DNA from: Prochlorococcus sp. scB241_528O2
GTDB taxonomy: Bacteria; Cyanobacteriota; Cyanobacteriia; PCC-6307; Cyanobiaceae
Length of the DNA: 64,000 nt
Direction of reading: 5' to 3'
NCBI GenBank assembly: GCA_000634115.1
Contig: JFLJ01000113.1
Span: 62,001 to 126,000 of the forward strand
Below are positions 23,025-32,742 of this stretch, piece by piece. Every line of letters starts with the position of its first letter. Position 1 is the first letter of the stretch. Position numbers and translations under genes: made by a program. The notes under the pieces were generated by a model. That model searched no databases. It had not been told where the DNA came from and saw nothing but the letters and a program-made list of their open reading frames with translations.

Positions 23025-23486
23025 TTAATATTTTATTTGCCCTTTACCAGCTAATTCTTCTAATTCAGGACCTTCTTCGATCCATTGTTCAAGTATTATT
23101 TTTGCCGAAAAACTATCCACTAATCCAGATTTATCTTTTTTAATTCCAAATCTATTTGAAGATTCCCATGTCGAACTATGTTCGTTGACGAAAGAAAATG
23201 GAAGCTTTAATTCATTTGAAAGTAATTGACCATATTTTTTACAATCAATAGCTTGAGCGGTCATTTGACCTTCTTCATCAAGTGGAATACCAACAATAAA
23301 ACCAGTCAAATTTAATTCATCTATATGATTTCTAATGATTTTAATCTCTTGATGATTTTCAAACCTTCTAACTGCAGGAAGTATATTTGATGTTATGCAT
23401 AGTGGATCACAATAAGCTAATCCTATTCTTTTTGTACCTACATCCAAACTTAAAATTGACTTTTGTTTAGGTTTACAAAATTTCAC
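23025..23486 (-). CDS. ruvX: RuvX/YqgF-family Holliday junction resolvase-like nuclease
   Basis: 153 aa; [42 protein letters not shown]. Confidence 0.93.
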   Translation of the reverse strand: MKFCKPKQKSILSLDVGTKRIGLAYCDPLCITSNILPAVRRFENHQEIKIIRNHIDELNLTGFIVGIPLDEEGQMTAQAIDCKKYGQLLSNELKLPFSFVNEHSSTWESSNRFGIKKDKSGLVDSFSAKIILEQWIEEGPELEELAGKGQIKY

Positions 23487-24538
23487 TTTGATTTTAATGG
23501 GGAAGGAGATGGATATGGATTTCCTTGAGGGTTCAATTTTTTAAATATTGATTCCAAAGATTGATTTATTTTATTAACTTGTTTGGTTTCATTCCTAAGA
23601 ATTGTGTTTCTGATTAGAATAATTTCTTGATGTTTTTCTTTTAATTTACATTCCTCTAGAAAGGTATTTAGTTGAATATTTTCTTTATAGGTTTTTAGTT
23701 TAGAAATGGGAGATTTTGCAAAAAATCTTTTTAAAAATTCTTGTAATATAGAATTGAGTCTGTTATCCCAATATCTACTTATGGTTAAAGTATAAATTTC
23801 TTCATTTTGATAATTTATATCCTTTAAAATTGTACATAAAACAGAATTTTCATAAATTAAGGCACCACTTTTAGAGTTATTTCTTTTAAAAATATCGTGT
23901 TGATCAAAATCTAAAATATTTCTTATTAAGGGCGACTGATTTGATCTTATGAAATTTACTATTTTTAATATATTTTCTTTATTAATATCTTTGAATTCAT
24001 TAATTAATTCAAAACTTTGAGGATTTCTTTTTGTATATTTATTCATATCATAACCATCCCAAAGTATTATCTCTCCTAGAGGTTGAAAGCCTAATTCTCT
24101 TGAGGTTGATATAAGGTCAAAATTGTTTATATCTGCGTTTATTATCCAACTTGAAGTCTTGATATCTGTAATAGAGATAGATTTTTTTATCAATCCTAAA
24201 GTCAATTGTTTCTCTGTTAAAGAGCAATTGTTATTAATTAATTTGGGCTTAGATATTTTTAAACAAGTTTCTTTTTTGTTCAAAGGAAAAATATTCAAAT
24301 AACCAATTATTTCATTTCCGCTTACTGCAATTATGCATTTATTTTTATTTTTCTTAAGATTGTTTAAAAATATTTTTAAGTCATCGAGGGTATTAATAAT
24401 TGCCATTTTAAAAAACCAATTATTCAATTTCTTATTTTTGATATCAAATAAGAGGTTTATGTGACGTATATGGAGTTCTTCAAAAGTTACTTTAATTCCC
24501 TTTTTTGACTTAAAAGAATTAAAGGTATCTTCTTTCAT
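23483..24538 (-). CDS. GNAT-like N-acetyltransferase-related protein
   Basis: 351 aa; N-terminal GNAT-like pattern ([19 protein letters not shown]); 4-nt overlaps with ruvX and the upstream CDS. Confidence 0.55.
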   Translation of the reverse strand: MKEDTFNSFKSKKGIKVTFEELHIRHINLLFDIKNKKLNNWFFKMAIINTLDDLKIFLNNLKKNKNKCIIAVSGNEIIGYLNIFPLNKKETCLKISKPKLINNNCSLTEKQLTLGLIKKSISITDIKTSSWIINADINNFDLISTSRELGFQPLGEIILWDGYDMNKYTKRNPQSFELINEFKDINKENILKIVNFIRSNQSPLIRNILDFDQHDIFKRNNSKSGALIYENSVLCTILKDINYQNEEIYTLTISRYWDNRLNSILQEFLKRFFAKSPISKLKTYKENIQLNTFLEECKLKEKHQEIILIRNTILRNETKQVNKINQSLESIFKKLNPQGNPYPSPSPLKSK

Positions 24539-25704
24539 TTGATTTTTTCTCTTATTAACACTATAGGAGTTTTTTCATCACCATTGCCAGCGGGATTAGA
24601 TATTAAGTTTCTTTTGAGTATTTTATTTACTTTCTTATTTGAACTAGCTAATACTTTTACACCTCCAAGATCATTAACATCTACTACAGCAACATCTATA
24701 TTTAAATATTTTGAGACCTCCTTGCAAAATAAATCAGCGTTTAGAGGGCCCATAACTATACTTTTGTCATATGGCGTGACTGTACCACTTATATCATCAA
24801 TTAGAGATGACTCTGAGCCAGTTAATCTATAAAATATCCCCTTAATGCCAACTAATTTAAAGAGGAATCCAACAATTAGTGCAAAGGTTATTCTTGTGAC
24901 CCCAATTTTATTTATTAATAATTGCATACCGCAAGCAGTTGCGAGACTGCTTGTGGGATGAAAAAAATAACATAAAGCTTTCGAAAATAAACTATAGTCT
25001 AGATTTTGAGGAGAAAGATATCTATTCTGCATAATTGCAAGTGGACTCTCGCCGATTGTTAAGATATCATTTTTTTCTACAATTCCATTGCAATATTTGA
25101 TCACAGTATTTACTGGGTCATCAAAGCAACCAAGTAAATCAGTTTTAATAGACAGAGCATTATATTTATTATTTATTGGGATTTCAAAAATGGTTTTGGA
25201 GCTTTGTTTTTGCCCATCTAAATTAACTAAAAAACAATCCTTTTTTTTAGAAATACCAAAATGACCATAGTTATCCCAAAATACTTTTAACCATATATAT
25301 TTTAATCTTTTTCTAAAATTATTATTGCTAAATCTATAGATAACTCTTATGAATAATTCTGAGTTTGACTTGATAATAGTAGTAGGCCAATAATTATTTA
25401 AATTCTTTTGTTTATTATCATCGTATATAAATATGTCTTCTTGGTAATTAAATCCTTGGCAATATTCATTTCCTTTATTTTTAAAAAAATCTAATTCAAA
25501 ATTCATATTAGTCACCATTGTCTCTTTTGTTTTACTTTTATTAGTTATTTTTAAATCAATAATTATTTCGTTTAAACCTTCTCTTTTTTTGATTTTGTAA
25601 TTTAAAGGTACAAGAACTAACTTTGATTTGGGTGCTTTTTTAATATATAAATCTGTAAGAATTAAAAAAATTGTTAAAAATAAAAGGATATTTGCAAATA
25701 ACAT
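24535..25704 (-). CDS. CofE-like (F420-0:gamma-glutamyl ligase-related) membrane-anchored protein
   Basis: 389 aa; N-terminal TM, then DILTIGESPLAIMQNRY ... DVAVVDVNDLGGVKVLASS resembling COG1478. Confidence 0.6.
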   Translation of the reverse strand: MLFANILLFLTIFLILTDLYIKKAPKSKLVLVPLNYKIKKREGLNEIIIDLKITNKSKTKETMVTNMNFELDFFKNKGNEYCQGFNYQEDIFIYDDNKQKNLNNYWPTTIIKSNSELFIRVIYRFSNNNFRKRLKYIWLKVFWDNYGHFGISKKKDCFLVNLDGQKQSSKTIFEIPINNKYNALSIKTDLLGCFDDPVNTVIKYCNGIVEKNDILTIGESPLAIMQNRYLSPQNLDYSLFSKALCYFFHPTSSLATACGMQLLINKIGVTRITFALIVGFLFKLVGIKGIFYRLTGSESSLIDDISGTVTPYDKSIVMGPLNADLFCKEVSKYLNIDVAVVDVNDLGGVKVLASSNKKVNKILKRNLISNPAGNGDEKTPIVLIREKIK

Positions 25705-25718
25705 GTTTTCTGAAATAG

Positions 25719-26270
25719 TTAATTATTTTTTGTTTCTTTTGTTTCTGAGATTGTACTATTGTATTCATTAAAGGCTTCAACTGAATATGAGCTATCATTT
25801 TCAATTTCGATTCCTGTAGATTGACTAATAATATTGTTTAAATCACCAAAATCAACCATCCCATTGCTATCAAATTTAATTTGGCCATTACTATCTAGAA
25901 TGATAGTTTGAGGAATTAATCCATTCCAATAAAAATTAGGATCACTTGGTAGATCTGATTTCTCCTCATTTTGTAATTCATCTGTGGTTAAAGCAATAAT
26001 ATCTATATTTTCCCTCCATATTAAATCTAGACCTGATATAACTGGAGCCATAGCTTTGCTGTCAGAACTATCGTCAAGGTAGAAAAATAGGATTGATACC
26101 CTTTTTTTCTTTAATGAATCCTTGATGGTTGTCTTTGGAGGCACTATTGCTCCATTACCCGCATATATTGGAAAGATGTTGCCATCATAACTATTAGTAT
26201 CTCTATAAGCATTAGCTTTATATGGAATTAATAAAATTAATGCTATTAATAACCATTGAAATATTTTCAT
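25719..26270 (-). CDS. Exported thioredoxin-fold-like protein (possibly thylakoid photosystem I accumulation factor family)
   Basis: 183 aa; signal peptide; VSILFFYLDDSSDSKAMAPVISGLDLIWRENIDIIALTTDE ... IPQTIILDSNGQI. Confidence 0.6.
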   Translation of the reverse strand: MKIFQWLLIALILLIPYKANAYRDTNSYDGNIFPIYAGNGAIVPPKTTIKDSLKKKRVSILFFYLDDSSDSKAMAPVISGLDLIWRENIDIIALTTDELQNEEKSDLPSDPNFYWNGLIPQTIILDSNGQIKFDSNGMVDFGDLNNIISQSTGIEIENDSSYSVEAFNEYNSTISETKETKNN

Positions 26271-26284
26271 TAAAGATTTAAAAA

Positions 26285-27901
26285 TTACTTAGAACGTGAT
26301 CTTCCTAATCCTTGAAGGATTCCTTTCCCAATCAAACCAATAGCTTTGCCCACCACTTTTGTTAGGAAAGTTACGAAAAGATTACCGATATACTTTACCG
26401 CAACTTCTAACTGAGGCGCTACTGCATCTCTTATCTCAACTAATAATGTAACTTGTTTTTGAAGCCATTCTAAATTCTCCAGTTCTTTCTCCCTATTTTC
26501 ATTTTTAAAGTATCTGGTAAATTTATTATCAATAATATCAATATATTCTCGTTTACTCTCATATAAGTAGATAGGCATATAAATGTAGTCATGCCAACGA
26601 TTGTAGTTATTAATATTATTCCTAAATCTTTCAAAACTTCTTGTTGACTGTAATTCAGGATTTATTAGTACAGTTCTTAATTCAGGCCATGAAGAACAAA
26701 TATTAAAAATTTCAGAAGCTAATAAATTACAGTTCCTTATGGTCCAATTTGAAATTATATGTTCAAGGATTAGGAATGATTCTGTTTCATATAAAGGTAG
26801 TAATTTGCCATCATAATCAAGAGCTTCATTTTTAATAATTGGCTCGATAAACATTAATGATTCATGAGATTCTCTATCTATCTCGTCACAAGTTACTTCA
26901 CTATAAATAAAATCATTTATTGAAATAGACTCGTTCCCCTTTTTTAATCTAAAATAGCTGTCTGTAATGTTTGAAATTGTATTAACTTTAAGTTCTTTTA
27001 TAAGAGAACTTAAATCATCTTTAAAATCATTTTCTTTATAGTTCTCTCTAATATTTTTTACTAAATTATTTAACTCGTCTAACATTTTGATTATTAGACG
27101 TGAAATGAATTCTTTCTTTATTCCAGAGAGAATTATTGATGAATTATTAAATTCAACTTGTAGGTTAGTCGAGCTATATCTTTCTTTGAGTCTATTTATA
27201 ATCAAATTCCATATTTCTATAGTATTTTTATCTTTAATAAAGATAGTATTTTTATTTTCCAGATTAACTTTATTTTCAGTATAAATTGCCTCTGTATATA
27301 GTTCTAATGAATTACCCCATAAGAAAATAAGAAATGATTTAGCAGTTATAAGTTCTCTTAGTCTTCCTTTTAAAATAAATTTATAAAATTTTGGAGTTGA
27401 ATCAGAGTTAACATATTTGAATATATAATTAATCTCAGTATCTATTTGTTTAAGGCCTGAATTTAGTATTTTTTGACTAAAAGAAAGTGGCTTATCTTTG
27501 TTTAATTGAAGCCGTGAATTATTTTCGATATCAAATACTCTTCCCCCATTTAAAATGGCATCAATAGATTCGAGAACTTTTTCCGCACTTGGATTTAAAA
27601 GAAAACCTTCAGTATTTAAAGATGAAGTATTTTTTGCTTCATAAACAATTTCACCAGAGAGAATTATTAGAAACTTTGACTCATCCCATCTTTCTCTAAA
27701 TTTTAATAATTCTAACCTGATAAGATCTTCTGATTGGAAATTAAGAACATTCCATATAACTAAATCTGGAGGTGTATCAACTATTCCATTATTGAAATTA
27801 ATGTCTAAATTTTTGTCAAGTGATGTTAACTTAAGCGATAAAGATTCTGCTATTAAGCTTGGAGCTATAATTAATATTGATTTTTTTGAAATTAATTCCA
27901 A
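26285..27901 (-). CDS. DUF3685 / Ycf55-like protein
   Basis: 538 aa; receiver-like N-terminal region, conserved C-terminus (LLVEIRDAVAPQLEVAVKYIGNLFVTFLTKVVGKAIGLIGKGILQGLGRSRSK). Confidence 0.7.
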   Translation of the reverse strand: MELISKKSILIIAPSLIAESLSLKLTSLDKNLDINFNNGIVDTPPDLVIWNVLNFQSEDLIRLELLKFRERWDESKFLIILSGEIVYEAKNTSSLNTEGFLLNPSAEKVLESIDAILNGGRVFDIENNSRLQLNKDKPLSFSQKILNSGLKQIDTEINYIFKYVNSDSTPKFYKFILKGRLRELITAKSFLIFLWGNSLELYTEAIYTENKVNLENKNTIFIKDKNTIEIWNLIINRLKERYSSTNLQVEFNNSSIILSGIKKEFISRLIIKMLDELNNLVKNIRENYKENDFKDDLSSLIKELKVNTISNITDSYFRLKKGNESISINDFIYSEVTCDEIDRESHESLMFIEPIIKNEALDYDGKLLPLYETESFLILEHIISNWTIRNCNLLASEIFNICSSWPELRTVLINPELQSTRSFERFRNNINNYNRWHDYIYMPIYLYESKREYIDIIDNKFTRYFKNENREKELENLEWLQKQVTLLVEIRDAVAPQLEVAVKYIGNLFVTFLTKVVGKAIGLIGKGILQGLGRSRSK

Positions 27902-27981
27902 GACTAAAATTCTTACCTCTTATACAAAATTAACTAACAATTACTGCAAATACCAGTCTTAATTTAAATTTTATTCTCTAT

Positions 27982-28749
27982 TTAAGCGTAGTAATTTTTG
28001 TTTAAATCAAAGTCATTGATTCTGTCTGATGAAAGTACATTATTCGCATCGCTTATTTTAAATTTATTTTCATAAAGAGCTTTTCCAACAATTACACCAA
28101 ATAGTCCAGAATTTTCGAATTTTACTAAAGATAGTAGATCAGAAATAGAACCAACTCCACCTGATGCTATTACTGGAATATCAGTAATCTCAAGAATACT
28201 TCTTATGAATTCTTCATTAGTTCCTTCTAATGTTCCATCTGTATTTATATCTGTAATTATAAAACTCGCAATTTTAAATGAAGAAAACTCCTTAACTAGA
28301 TCTGTGGCTAAAACATTAGATTGCTCTAGCCACCCCCTTGTACTAACTTTCCCATCTTTTGCATCAATACCAACAATGATCTTTCCAGGAAATTTATTTG
28401 ATAAGTCTTTAACTAATTCTTTATTTTCTATAGCTGATGTCCCCATTATAACTTTTTCAATACCGTAAGAAAATAATTGTTCTATCCTTTCTTGAGACCT
28501 TATCCCCCCACCTATTTGAATAGGTATGTTAACGTTTTTAGCGATCTCTTTTATCGATTTATCGTTTGTTGGGGATCCTGTTTTCGCAGCATCTAAATCA
28601 ACTATATGTAAATATTGTGCTCCTTCGCTTTCCCAATATTTAGCTTGTTCATGTGGCACTTTTGTAAAGTCTTTTCGTTTATTGAAGTCGCCCTTAAAAA
28701 GCCTTACACACTTACCATTCATTAAATCAATAGCTGGTATTAGTTCCAT
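27982..28749 (-). CDS. hisA: ProFAR isomerase
   Basis: 255 aa; MELIPAIDLMNGKCVRLFKGDF, IQIGGGIRS, PVIASGGVGS. Confidence 0.97.
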   Translation of the reverse strand: MELIPAIDLMNGKCVRLFKGDFNKRKDFTKVPHEQAKYWESEGAQYLHIVDLDAAKTGSPTNDKSIKEIAKNVNIPIQIGGGIRSQERIEQLFSYGIEKVIMGTSAIENKELVKDLSNKFPGKIIVGIDAKDGKVSTRGWLEQSNVLATDLVKEFSSFKIASFIITDINTDGTLEGTNEEFIRSILEITDIPVIASGGVGSISDLLSLVKFENSGLFGVIVGKALYENKFKISDANNVLSSDRINDFDLNKNYYA

Positions 28750-28840
28750 AGAATCATCCTTTTCATTAATTACTTCTTAGTAGTACTATTCAATATGTAA
28801 TGTAATTCTAATTAAGATTACTACTTCAGTTAAACATTTT

Positions 28841-29767
28841 TTGAATATGAAAATTCTTGTAATGGGTGGTACTAGATTTGTTGGCAAGTCTTTGGTTGGA
28901 AAGTTATTAAGTCAAAATCATCATATTGATATTTTTACGAGAGGTAATAAAGCTAATCCTGAAAAAACCAATTTAATTAAGGGTGATAGGAATAAATTAG
29001 AAAGTATAGTTAATCTGAGAAATGAAAAGTATGATGTTGTCTATGATATTTCTGGACGAGAGTTAGAACAAACGAAACTTCTTATAGATAATTTAGATAA
29101 CTCTTTTCAGAGATATATATATGTCAGCTCTTCAGGGGTTTATAAAGATAATTGCGAACTGCCCCTATCCGAAAACGATCCCATTGATCCAGATAGTCGA
29201 CACAAAGGAAAATTTGAGACAGAGAATTGGTTGATAAAACAGAAAATTCCTTTTACTAGTTTTAGACCAACTTATATTTATGGTCCAGGAAATTATAATA
29301 AGATTGAAAATTGGTTTTTTGAGAGATTATTTACCAATAAATCCATCCCAATGCCCGGAGACGGTTCTTTAATTACTCAGCTAGGCCATGTTTCTGATCT
29401 GACTGATGTAATGATTAGGTGCATAAATTTTGAAAATTCTAAAAATAATATTTACAACTGCTCCGGTGAAAAAGGAGTTACGATTAAGGGCTTAATTTAT
29501 TTCTGTGCAGAAGTTCTTGGATTAAACCAAAATGAGCTTTCTTTAAGAACATTTAATTATCAAAAATTAGATCCTAAATCTCGAAAGGGTTTTCCAATTA
29601 GATTAAATCATTATCAGACTGATATCTCTAAGATTAAACGTGATTTAGAGTGGGTACCAACTTTTGATTTGCTTAATGGTTTAAAGGATAGTTTTATGAA
29701 TGATTTTAATTATAAAAAGAGTGAGGGGTTTGACGAAAATTCAGATAAGATTCTTTTTAATTCTTAA
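28841..29767 (+). CDS. NAD-dependent epimerase/dehydratase-family protein (CSP41-like)
   Basis: 308 aa; ILVMGGTRFVGKSLV, YVSSSGVYKD, FRPTYIYGPGNYN. Confidence 0.88.
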   Translation: MNMKILVMGGTRFVGKSLVGKLLSQNHHIDIFTRGNKANPEKTNLIKGDRNKLESIVNLRNEKYDVVYDISGRELEQTKLLIDNLDNSFQRYIYVSSSGVYKDNCELPLSENDPIDPDSRHKGKFETENWLIKQKIPFTSFRPTYIYGPGNYNKIENWFFERLFTNKSIPMPGDGSLITQLGHVSDLTDVMIRCINFENSKNNIYNCSGEKGVTIKGLIYFCAEVLGLNQNELSLRTFNYQKLDPKSRKGFPIRLNHYQTDISKIKRDLEWVPTFDLLNGLKDSFMNDFNYKKSEGFDENSDKILFNS

Positions 29768-30280
29768 ATAGCCCAATAAAGTCACAATAGTCAGGAAGAA
29801 ACCTAACCAATAAAAAATTAAAGCCAAATTATTCAATAAGCTTATTTGTAGTGGTGTAAAGAAGGTCATAACAGAAATAAAAAAGAAAAATGTTTTAAAT
29901 TTGCCTAACTGAGATGCTGGTAAACCGTCTTTTGTGGAGTTCCTTAGGCTAGAAATAATTAATTCTCTATATAAAATTAATGCCAAAGACCAGAAAGGTA
30001 TCAAATTATTTTTACAAAGGAAGATCAAAGGAATTAAATAGAATACTTTATCGCTCAAGGGATCAAGGATAGCTCCTAATCTTGTTTTAAGATTAAATTT
30101 CCTTGCAATTAACCCGTCTAAATAATCTGTTAAACCTCCAATAATAATAAATATAAAAACATAAAAAGGTCTGTTAATTTCTAAAAAAAGTATTAATGGA
30201 AATATAAGGAAAAGTCGAGATATCGATAATAAGTTGGGAATATTCAATGTCAAATTTTTAAGATTTTTTCTAAATAACAA
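29741..30280 (-). CDS. pgsA: CDP-diacylglycerol-glycerol-3-phosphate 3-phosphatidyltransferase
   Basis: 179 aa; GGLTDYLDGLIARKFNLKTRLGAILDPLSDKV = CDP-alcohol phosphotransferase signature. Confidence 0.94.
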   Translation of the reverse strand: MLFRKNLKNLTLNIPNLLSISRLFLIFPLILFLEINRPFYVFIFIIIGGLTDYLDGLIARKFNLKTRLGAILDPLSDKVFYLIPLIFLCKNNLIPFWSLALILYRELIISSLRNSTKDGLPASQLGKFKTFFFFISVMTFFTPLQISLLNNLALIFYWLGFFLTIVTLLGYLRIKKNLI

Positions 30281-30463
30281 ATTAGTTTTTGTATTTAAAA
30301 AATATATTACACTCTCAACATGCTTAAATTTTCAGTAAAAATTTTAAATGGTTTTAATGCTAGATTCAAAATTTAATTTAAATCAGAATCCTAAAGTTTA
30401 TAAACTCAACTTCTCTTTATGATTGATGATGTTTTATATTACAAAATTATTCCTTATATCTAA

Positions 30464-31075
30464 ATGCAGCCTCATAGCCTAAAGCTATCTCCAGAATCTG
30501 ATTTGATAAATTCAATTAAAGAATATTCTTTATCGAATAATTTATATGGGTATGTTTCTGGAGTGGTTGGTAATCTTAGAACAGTTTGTATTCAATGCCC
30601 TGGAAATCAAGATATAAATAAATTCGAGGGAAATCTAGAGATCGTTTCTTTAAATGGACATTTTAATAAAGGAGATGTTCATTTACATTTAAGTTTTGCA
30701 GATGAGGGATGTAATGTCTTTGGCGGACATCTTGAGGAGGGATGTATTGTAAAAAAAGGTACTGATATTTTATTACTTTCTTTTGAACAAAAAATTATTA
30801 ATATCTCAAATAATGATTTATTAAAAAATGAATCACGTGTAAAAGTATATATTTTAAAGGATTGTCCTTGGTCTAAAAGAGCAATTAGGTTGCTTAATTC
30901 TTTATCTATACCTCATGAAGTTACTTTAATAGACAATGATGAGATCTTTCAGAAAATAATGGCTCAAAGTAGCCATAATACTTTTCCTCAAATATTTTTG
31001 GATAATAAATTTTATGGAGGATATGATGAACTTTCAGAACAAGCAAAATTGGATAACTTAAGTTCACTTAAGTAA
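30464..31075 (+). CDS. DUF296 (PPC) domain fused to a C-terminal glutaredoxin-like domain
   Basis: 203 aa; GYVSGVVGNLRTVCIQCPG...LNGHFNKGDVHLHLSFADEGCNVFGGHL then VKVYILKDCPWSKRAIRLLNSLSIPHEVTLID...TFPQIFLDNKFYGGYDEL. Confidence 0.85.
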   Translation: MQPHSLKLSPESDLINSIKEYSLSNNLYGYVSGVVGNLRTVCIQCPGNQDINKFEGNLEIVSLNGHFNKGDVHLHLSFADEGCNVFGGHLEEGCIVKKGTDILLLSFEQKIINISNNDLLKNESRVKVYILKDCPWSKRAIRLLNSLSIPHEVTLIDNDEIFQKIMAQSSHNTFPQIFLDNKFYGGYDELSEQAKLDNLSSLK

Positions 31076-31085
31076 TATAAATTTT

Positions 31086-31274
31086 TTAACTATCACGATT
31101 AGAAAGCTTTTCAGAAACTAATTCGTCCTCTAACTGCTTTATTAATCTTGATACAAGACTTTGAAATTCTGGTTGACAGCCTTTAAATGCAGCTTTATGT
31201 CTTATTGGCTCATTTCTAGTTCTTAAATCAGTAAGCATTAATTGTAATGCGTCAATTTTTGGGTTTATTTTCAT
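31086..31274 (-). CDS. Small conserved hypothetical protein
   Basis: 62 aa ORF MKINPKIDALQLMLTDLRTRNEPIRHKAAFKGCQPEFQSLVSRLIKQLEDEL. Confidence 0.6.
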   Translation of the reverse strand: MKINPKIDALQLMLTDLRTRNEPIRHKAAFKGCQPEFQSLVSRLIKQLEDELVSEKLSNRDS

Positions 31275-31300
31275 AGTTTTATTTTATATATTTACATCTT

Positions 31301-31960
31301 TTAAATCATTTGCATAGCTTTTTTAAAAGATATCTTTTTATTATTATTCGAACTTGTTACTTCTATTAATTTATTTATGGATTCTTTGTTTTTTAAAGAA
31401 TTTATGCACAATTGCGCCACTAATCTTCTTGGGATTGATCCATTAATTTGAGTATCCTCCTTTGAATAATTAATGTTTTCTGATTTAATATCTTCATTTT
31501 CCTTTAATCCTCCTGGTCTAACAATAGTCCATTCGAAACTGGGATTTTTGAGAAAATTTTCACCAATTTTCTTCCAAATTAGTATAAAACCAAACAAGTT
31601 TAATGGGTGAAATAATTTACCACTACAAAGAGAACTTACTAAAATAACCCTCTTAATTCCAACTCTTTTGCAACTCTCTAATTGTCTGAATACTCCTAAA
31701 GCATCAACTTTTGCTGGACCAGTTAAGTCTAAAGATGCTCTCGCACCAGTGGCAATTATTAAAGCATCAATATCTTGTAAAGCTTTATCGAGTTCTTTTT
31801 TGTTTTGTAATGAAACTCTAAATGTTTCTAAACTCTCTAGTCCATCAGAAACTTTTGAATTCTTTCTAATGATTTGTCTTACATTAAATCCTTTTTTAAC
31901 TGCTTCTTCACATATTCTATAACCTGTTTTACCAGATGCACCAGTAATTGCTATTTTCAT
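31301..31960 (-). CDS. NAD(P)H-binding SDR-family (atypical) protein
   Basis: 219 aa; IAITGASGKTGYRICEEAVKKGF, VILVSSLCSG, WTIVRPGGL. Confidence 0.88.
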   Translation of the reverse strand: MKIAITGASGKTGYRICEEAVKKGFNVRQIIRKNSKVSDGLESLETFRVSLQNKKELDKALQDIDALIIATGARASLDLTGPAKVDALGVFRQLESCKRVGIKRVILVSSLCSGKLFHPLNLFGFILIWKKIGENFLKNPSFEWTIVRPGGLKENEDIKSENINYSKEDTQINGSIPRRLVAQLCINSLKNKESINKLIEVTSSNNNKKISFKKAMQMI

Positions 31961-31993
31961 AATTAAAAAGTAATTTGTTAATTATATTAATTT

Positions 31994-32647
31994 TTATGGC
32001 TTTTTACATATAAATTTTTTTTTTCTTTTGGGATAAAGAGTTCGACATAAATAACATTTTGTTCCATCACAACCTCTTGCAGTGCAATATTCTCTTCCAT
32101 AAAAGATTATTTGCAAATGCAAGGTATTCCATTCATTAATGGGAAATATCTTTTTAAGATCTTTTTCTGTTTGAATTACACTATCTCCATTCGAAAGGCC
32201 CCATCTTTGTGCCAACCTGTGTATATGAGTATCAACCGGGAATGATGGTATTTTAAAAACTTGGGACATAACTACTGATGCTGTTTTATGACCTACCCCC
32301 GGAAGAGATTCAAGCTTTTCAAAGGTATTTGGAACTATACTTTTATACTTTTCAATCAAGATTTTAGATAGGTTATAAATATTCTTTGATTTTTGATTAG
32401 ATAGCCCTAAATATTTTATGTATTCATAAATGCCATTAATACCTAGCTTTACCATTTTTTCTGGATTATCTGCAACCTTAAATAAACTCTTTGTTAATTC
32501 ATTAACTTTCTTGTCTGTTGACTGAGCACTTAAAACTACGGCGACGAGCAGGGTATATGCATTTGTATGATTAAGAGGGATTGGAGGAGATGGGTATAGT
32601 TTTTTGAGTTCCTTACGAATTATTTCTGATCTTTCAGCCTTTCTCAT
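31994..32647 (-). CDS. nth: Endonuclease III
   Basis: 217 aa; VVLSAQSTDKKVNELT, LPGVGHKTASVVMSQVFKIPSFPVDTHIHRLAQRWGL, Cys cluster CTARGCDGTKCYLC. Confidence 0.97.
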   Translation of the reverse strand: MRKAERSEIIRKELKKLYPSPPIPLNHTNAYTLLVAVVLSAQSTDKKVNELTKSLFKVADNPEKMVKLGINGIYEYIKYLGLSNQKSKNIYNLSKILIEKYKSIVPNTFEKLESLPGVGHKTASVVMSQVFKIPSFPVDTHIHRLAQRWGLSNGDSVIQTEKDLKKIFPINEWNTLHLQIIFYGREYCTARGCDGTKCYLCRTLYPKRKKKFICKKP

Positions 32648-32742
32648 TAATTTGAAAAATTGATTGGTGTATAAAATTATACAAGAGATATTTTAGGTGA
32701 ATATTATCTGCTAATTTAATATATTTAAAGAATAAGTATTTT

